From the NCBI GenBank assembly GCA_018821745.1, contig JAHJLU010000107.1:1-10824 (forward strand): a stretch of 10,824 nucleotides of DNA, read 5' to 3'. Source of the DNA: Myxococcota bacterium. Lineage in GTDB: Bacteria > Myxococcota_A > Polyangia > HGW-17. The number at the start of each line of letters is the position of its first letter. Position 1 is the stretch's first letter. The notes under the pieces are model-generated. The model had not been told where the DNA came from. It ran no database searches and was given only the letters and a program-made list of their open reading frames with translations. Both the position numbers and the translations under genes were made by a program. Positions 7,107 to 10,824 of this stretch are shown one piece after another.

Positions 7107-8030
7107 ATGAATTCCAAATATCGTGTTCTTATTATTGGCTATGGTTCCATCGGGCAAAGACATGCCCGTCTACTGATCGAATCTGGCGCGCAAGTAAGCA
7201 TTGTATCCCGCAGAAAGCTTGAACTTCCAAATGTTTTCCATAACATTGAGATTGCGCTGTCCAAATCAAATCCGTCCCACATCATTATCAGCACTGAGAC
7301 TTCAGCCCATATTGAGGCTATGCGCACCATTAGGGATACCTCCTTTCAAGGATCCATCCTGGTCGAAAAACCACTATTTGCCAGCACTCCCCCAGATCTT
7401 CCTGTAATCAACAATTGCTACGTTGCCTACAATCTTCGATTTCACCCTCTTGTCCAGCGGATGAAACAAATCCTCCAAACGGAGCAGGTAATTTCAGTCT
7501 CCGCCTACGTGGGCCAGTATCTGCCCTCTTGGAGACCCCAAACTGATTACAGGACATGCTATTCTGCAAAACGGGACTGTGGGGGAGGCGTTCTGAGAGA
7601 CCTGAGCCATGAACTGGATTATCTGTCCTTTCTGTTTGGGCCTTGGAACTCTTTGGTAGCACACGGAGGGAAATTCAGTTCACTGGAAATTGACTCAGAC
7701 GATCTCTTCTCTATCACTTATGAAACCCAAATAGTGAAGAGTATCAATGTGCACCTTAACTACCTCGATCGTTTCCCCCAGAGATACTTGTGCGTCAATA
7801 CCACCACCTCCACATTTCATGTGGATTTCATCAGCGGTAGTATCAGGGAAAATGAACATTCGATAGCAGTGGATGTCCATCGTGATTTCACATACCGTGA
7901 GCAATTAAAAGCCTTTCTAAGTTCTGATTCCAAAAACCTCTGTACAATCAATGAAGGGCTAGAGGTCATGAAGATGATTGAAGCTGCAGAGTTTTCCTCA
8001 AAAAAGAAAGTGTGGGTGACCAATGGCTAG
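7107..8030 (+). CDS. ptmF: Gfo/Idh/MocA-family oxidoreductase, PtmF-like
   Basis: 307 residues. The N-terminal Rossmann fold has G11-Y-G-S-I-G16-Q-R-H-A-R for NAD(P) binding, and E87-K88-P89 is the conserved E-K-P of the family, whose lysine often helps catalysis. The C-terminal half is an alpha/beta substrate domain with GGGVLRDLSHELDYL, the usual G-G-x-x-x-D-x-x-x-H region. The gene lies between legG and legF, where Campylobacter has ptmF, a gene reported with ptmA to help make the glucosamine phosphate precursor of legionaminate; I rely on memory for this. The start is 1 bp after the legG stop with only a weak ribosome binding site, and the end overlaps legF by 8 nt. Base composition is more AT-rich than in the legB-legI part. 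The exact reaction is not deducible from sequence. Confidence 0.72.
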   Translation: MNSKYRVLIIGYGSIGQRHARLLIESGAQVSIVSRRKLELPNVFHNIEIALSKSNPSHIIISTETSAHIEAMRTIRDTSFQGSILVEKPLFASTPPDLPVINNCYVAYNLRFHPLVQRMKQILQTEQVISVSAYVGQYLPSWRPQTDYRTCYSAKRDCGGGVLRDLSHELDYLSFLFGPWNSLVAHGGKFSSLEIDSDDLFSITYETQIVKSINVHLNYLDRFPQRYLCVNTTTSTFHVDFISGSIRENEHSIAVDVHRDFTYREQLKAFLSSDSKNLCTINEGLEVMKMIEAAEFSSKKKVWVTNG

Positions 8031-8729
8031 GATTTGTACCATATGCGCTCGCGGCGGTTCAAAGGGAGTAAAAAACAAAAACCTCAAAGAGCTTTTGGGC
8101 TTACCGCTCATTGCCCACAGTGTGCTGCAGGCAAAGCAGTCCAATCTCTTCGACATCGTTGCGGTCTCAAGTGATTCATCTGAAATTCTTGATATATCAA
8201 AAAAATATGGCGCAGATATTTTGGTCGTCCGACCCCTGAACTCGCTTCAGATACTGCACCAAAACTGCCCGCAATCAGGCACTGTGTAGAGACAGCAGAG
8301 GCGACCCTGGAGATGCAATTCATGACCATGGTCGATATCGACGCGACCTCACCACTTCGGACCATACATGATTTACAAATCGCCGTGGAGATGCTGGAGG
8401 GTCACCCCATCGCTGGAAACCTTATTACTGCCATGCCCGCACGGCGAAGCCCTTACTTCAATCTAGTGGAATTAAGCCCCGAGGGGTTCGTCATTCTCTC
8501 CAAAATGTTGGATAAGGACATTGTCCGAAGACAGGACGCCCCTCGTTGCTTTGACATGAATGCATCCATTTATGTGTGGAAGCGTGATTGCTTTTTTCAG
8601 TCCCAGCGTGTTCTGCTTCCGAACACTATTCTTTACGAAATGCCTGAAGAGCGGTCCATTGACATCGATTCTGATCTGGATTTTGATTTTGTCACATTTC
8701 TCTCACAAAAACGAGGGGGCCTACTATGA
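8023..8729 (+). pseudogene. legF: CMP-N,N'-diacetyllegionaminic acid synthase, LegF/PtmB type, split by a one-base frameshift
   Basis: Acylneuraminate cytidylyltransferase family: it would join CTP and legionaminic acid to make CMP-legionaminate, the activated donor. The first frame (8023-8289) gives 88 residues with the nucleotide-binding A9-R-G-G-S-K-G-V-K-N-K-N20 motif and SSDSSEIL, then leaves the family pattern after VVRP and stops at 8289. From the C-run at 8233-8236 the neighbouring frame reads PELASDTAPKLPAIRH and continues through DIDATSPLR, RRQDAPRCFDMNASIYVW and EERSIDIDSDLDF to the stop at 8727-8729. Restoring one C (five instead of four) would give an uninterrupted protein of about 235 residues, normal for the family. 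This is either a true inactivating deletion or a sequencing error; all other motifs are intact, which suggests a recent event or an error. It overlaps ptmF by 8 nt and ptmA by 4 nt. Confidence 0.87.
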
Positions 8730-9550
8730 ATTTCTCCTATCGCAATCTTTTTGATCTATCAGATAAATCAGCAATAGTCACTGGTGGCGCAGGCATTCTG
8801 GGGCGGCACTTCTGTCACGGGCTCGTCGAAGCTGGAGCAAAAGTCGCAATAGTTGACATCAATATTGAGGCAGCTCAGAAGTTAGCCGATGAGATAAATG
8901 TCCAATTCCCCCACAGAGCTACTGCGCATTACTGCGATCTAACCATCGAGGAGGATGTCGAGCGTATGGTGAAAGAGATCTCACACCAGCTGGGTGATGT
9001 AACGATACTGCATAACAATGCAGCTGGAAAATCTTCTGATCTTAATGCCTTTTTTGCTGATTTCGAAAACTACAGCCTCTCTCAATGGAGCGACATTCTG
9101 AATAAAAACCTGACTAGCATGTTTCTTGTGGCCAAACATGTAGGGAGCCTAATGCGTAATCAAGGAAAGGGAGGCTCCATCATCCAGACCTCATCAATTT
9201 ATGGAATTATGGGGCCGGACCATCGCATTTATGAGGGGTCCTTTTATCTTGACAGACAAATAAACACTCCTGCCATTTACTCAGCTTCCAAAGCCGGGGT
9301 GGTCGGTCTGACGAAATACCTGGCAACCTATTGGGCGCCCTTTGGAATCCGCGTGAACACCATTACGCCTGGGGGAGTTGAGAGTGGTCAAAATGACACG
9401 TTCAAGGAGAAATACAGCAATCGCATTCCTCTCAGGAGGATGGCCAAAGCTCACGAAATGGTCGGGGGTCTTCTGTTCCTAGCCTCTGAGGCATCAAGCT
9501 ATATTACAGGCCACAATCTTGTTATTGATGGAGGTCTGAGCGCATGGTAG
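8726..9550 (+). CDS. ptmA: Short-chain dehydrogenase/reductase, PtmA-like
   Basis: 274 residues. The cofactor motif T19-G-G-A-G-I-L-G26 follows the spacing TGxxGxxG, N-N-A-A lies near residue 95, and the catalytic pair is Y185-x3-K189 in YSASKAG. The likely serine is S156 or S157 in TSSIYG. The stretch between serine and tyrosine is about 28 residues, longer than in classical SDRs, and holds PDHRIYEG, which I associate with the PtmA subgroup. The gene directly follows legF, as ptmA follows ptmB in Campylobacter. There PtmA is linked to precursor supply for legionaminic acid; other SDRs of this type reduce keto sugars or gluconates, so the substrate here is open. GAGGGGG at 8713-8719 is a strong ribosome binding site, and the start overlaps the legF stop (ATGA). 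Confidence 0.78.
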   Translation: MNFSYRNLFDLSDKSAIVTGGAGILGRHFCHGLVEAGAKVAIVDINIEAAQKLADEINVQFPHRATAHYCDLTIEEDVERMVKEISHQLGDVTILHNNAAGKSSDLNAFFADFENYSLSQWSDILNKNLTSMFLVAKHVGSLMRNQGKGGSIIQTSSIYGIMGPDHRIYEGSFYLDRQINTPAIYSASKAGVVGLTKYLATYWAPFGIRVNTITPGGVESGQNDTFKEKYSNRIPLRRMAKAHEMVGGLLFLASEASSYITGHNLVIDGGLSAW

Positions 9551-10125
9551 CGAAGCCGTTAATCAATCTCCCTTCGTTTAAGGATATTCAGGACAGAATT
9601 CATTTCTGGTTCGAATCCGACAGACTTGGCCCGGATGTACCTGCCACCCATTGGATGCTTTTTTTCAAGTCTACAATGCTGAAACTATGCAAAGATAAGT
9701 TTTTGTTATTTGATGAGAGTTCTGAATTTCGTCCAGGGGCCTACGCTGTCTGCTGCTCAAAAATAAGCATTGGCAAACGAGTAGTCATTAGACCATCGAC
9801 CATGCTCTTTGCAGATCCTTATAATGACGATGGGATAATAGTCATAGAAGACGACGTTCTCATTGGTTCTGGAGTCCATATTTATGTCAATAATCATAAA
9901 TTTGACGACCCTCTTCAGCCTATTCTCTTGCAGGGTCACCAGCTCTCGGCTCCAGTAACTCTAAAAAGAGGCTGCTGGATTGGAGCCAACTCTATTTTGC
10001 TAAAAGGAGTCACAATAGGTGAAAACGCAGTCGTCGGAGCTGGCAGTGTTGTAACGCACAGTATTCCTTCTTTTACCGTCTTGGCAGGTATCCCCGCCAG
10101 ACAAATTAGGAAGATAAGAGAATAA
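9544..10125 (+). CDS. Left-handed beta-helix (hexapeptide repeat) O-acyltransferase
   Basis: 193 residues. Residues 70-185 contain hexapeptide repeats of the I-G-x-x/V-G-A-G type, ending in VVGAGSVV and LAGIPARQIRKI, the typical end of maltose acetyltransferase/WcaF-like enzymes. H118 in YVNNHKFDDP matches the catalytic histidine of this group. The first 65 residues are an extension with aromatic and basic residues (DRIHFWFESDR, WMLFFKSTMLKL) that may pack on the helix or touch the membrane. It probably acetylates a hydroxyl of legionaminic acid or of another sugar in the same glycan; the true acceptor is unknown. It overlaps ptmA by 7 nt (ATGGTAG). It is very AT-rich locally: 17 of 60 bases are G or C at 9661-9720, unlike the left half of the operon. 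Confidence 0.85.
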   Translation: MVAKPLINLPSFKDIQDRIHFWFESDRLGPDVPATHWMLFFKSTMLKLCKDKFLLFDESSEFRPGAYAVCCSKISIGKRVVIRPSTMLFADPYNDDGIIVIEDDVLIGSGVHIYVNNHKFDDPLQPILLQGHQLSAPVTLKRGCWIGANSILLKGVTIGENAVVGAGSVVTHSIPSFTVLAGIPARQIRKIRE

Positions 10126-10133
10126 TGATTCTC
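10118..10133. other. Short inverted repeat at the end of the acyltransferase gene
   Basis: GAGAAT and ATTCTC form a 6-bp stem with a 4-base loop around the acyltransferase stop codon and the edge of the IS4 remnant. It has no T-run and low GC content, so it is unlikely to be an efficient terminator. It may simply mark the insertion junction. Confidence 0.25.
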
Positions 10134-10503
10134 ATATTGCCTTGTAGATGAGGGTTTCAACGACAACCTTCCTTGGTGTGTTCAGTTGGTGTATCCGGTA
10201 GTGTGATTTGAACTCCTTGAAGATCAACTCGATCTCCCATCTTGCCCGGCAGGTATGGGAGACCTCTGCGCTGGAAAGGACGGATGTGGGGACATTCGTT
10301 ATGTAGATTCGGTAGACCCCCTCAACCAGAACTCCAACCATGCGGTATTTCCTTGTGGATAAGCTTCTTTTACCCTTGTACTCCCGGTTCCGGAAGGACA
10401 CATCCACATCCACATCGATGGACTGGCGCTTCTGATATGGACAACCATAGATTTTTTCACTATACTTCAGTTTTCTTGGCAGTTTTTGCACAGGATGGCC
10501 GTC
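10132..10503 (-). pseudogene. IS4-family transposase fragment, truncated at both ends
   Basis: The minus strand encodes the C-terminal part of an IS4-type DDE transposase. Recognisable pieces are SIDVDVDVSFRNREYKGKRS, a strand region ending in YRIYITNVP, and RARWEIELIFKEFKSHY. The last holds the IS4 signature Y-(2)-R-(3)-E-(6)-K with R, E and K kept but Y replaced by C. The catalytic N-terminal aspartates are absent, because homology ends near 10503 where flippase coding begins on the other strand. Downstream, the reading frame stops at 10132, before the usual C-terminal helices. The open frame extends to ATG 10596, but that part is antisense to the flippase. No terminal inverted repeats or target duplication are seen. 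The element is dead and sits opposite to the operon direction, between the acyltransferase and the flippase. Confidence 0.82.
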
Positions 10504-10824
10504 CCGGTGCCCATACTCTCTCGCCTCCGTTCGCTTAATAAGAACGAATTTTTCAAACACGGAAAAAACTACATCGCCGGAGGGTTCCTTTCTCATGGGC
10601 TCACGTTCCTCTCCATCCCCATTCTGACAAGGTTACTTTCTCCCAATGATTATGGGATGATCGCCGTATTTGTGTCCATGGTCGCGGTCTTTCCGGTACT
10701 TATAGGACTCAATTTCAACGGGGCCTTGAGCAGGAAATATTACGAAAACGATGAAACCTATGGTGAGTTCATCTACACCATAATCCGCTTCATCACTTTC
10801 TTTGGAGTACTGATAGTTGGGAGC
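10495..10824 (+). CDS. wzx: Wzx-type polysaccharide flippase, N-terminal part (runs off the right edge)
   Basis: At least 110 codons, open to the window end. The sequence NEFFKHGKNYIAGGF, a hydrophobic helix (about residues 27-46), RLLSPNDYG, a second helix (58-78) and a third (95-110) are typical of the first segments of MATE/MOP-superfamily polysaccharide exporters, which flip undecaprenyl-linked repeat units across the inner membrane. ATG 10495 has no spaced ribosome binding site; GTG 10507, with AGGATGG at 10492-10498, is at least as good. The start lies at the junction with the antisense IS4 remnant, so the native 5' end may be altered. It probably exports the legionaminate-containing glycan made by this locus, but another glycan from genes to the right is equally possible. 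Confidence 0.83.
   Translation, partial: MAVPVPILSRLRSLNKNEFFKHGKNYIAGGFLSHGLTFLSIPILTRLLSPNDYGMIAVFVSMVAVFPVLIGLNFNGALSRKYYENDETYGEFIYTIIRFITFFGVLIVGS

Noticed and set aside
8233..8240. Programmed ribosomal frameshift in legF
   Set aside because: The site lacks a canonical slippery heptamer and no strong downstream pseudoknot was seen; related cytidylyltransferases are not known to need frameshifting.
10118..10133. Rho-independent terminator after the acyltransferase gene
   Set aside because: The stem is only 6 bp, AT-rich and not followed by a T-run.
10242..10538. Plus-strand 98-codon frame over the IS4 remnant
   Set aside because: It is antisense to a recognisable transposase fragment and out of frame with the flippase, with a composition typical of a shadow frame.

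Overview
The window looks like a surface-polysaccharide locus of a moderately GC-rich Gram-negative bacterium. A Desulfobacterota (former Deltaproteobacteria) host is my best guess from protein style and gene content, but it is not proven by the sequence. The core is one co-directional, tightly overlapping operon of about 9.7 kb. It encodes the pathway to the nine-carbon sialic-acid-like sugar N,N'-diacetyllegionaminic acid in its activated CMP form. The gene set matches the GDP-linked version known from Campylobacter jejuni (LegB, LegC, PtmE, LegH, LegI, LegG, PtmF, LegF/PtmB, PtmA).

Layout. Positions 1-128 hold a run of degenerate direct repeats of about 22 bp that look like the end of a transposable element, followed by apparently gene-free DNA to about 355. 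A strong sigma70-type promoter (356-385) precedes a small winged-helix/degenerate nucleotidyltransferase protein (425-1081), probably a locus regulator. Then come legB (1078-2049), legC (2073-3248), a CBS-domain sugar-1-phosphate guanylyltransferase of the PtmE type (3252-4307), legH (4304-4936), legI (4933-5934), legG (5915-7105), a Gfo/Idh/MocA oxidoreductase like PtmF (7107-8030), legF carrying a one-base frameshift (8023-8729), a PtmA-like SDR (8726-9550) and a hexapeptide-repeat acyltransferase (9544-10125). A decayed, antisense IS4-family transposase fragment (10132-10503) separates these from a Wzx-type flippase that runs off the right edge (from about 10495).

How the genes work together. 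PtmE would make GDP-GlcNAc, LegB dehydrates it to the 4-keto-6-deoxy sugar, LegC aminates C4 and LegH acetylates the new amine. LegG then removes the nucleotide and epimerises C2, LegI condenses the product with phosphoenolpyruvate, and LegF would activate it with CTP. PtmF and PtmA are thought to help supply the hexosamine precursor. The flippase suggests that the sugar ends up in a lipid-linked glycan such as O-antigen or capsule rather than only on flagellin. The order legI-legG-ptmF-legF-ptmA resembles the Campylobacter flagellin-glycosylation locus as I remember it, except that ptmE sits earlier here.

Points of interest are the frameshifted legF, the regulator with a missing catalytic aspartate, the phased repeats at the left edge, the IS4 remnant at the flippase start, and a drop in GC content towards the right half.
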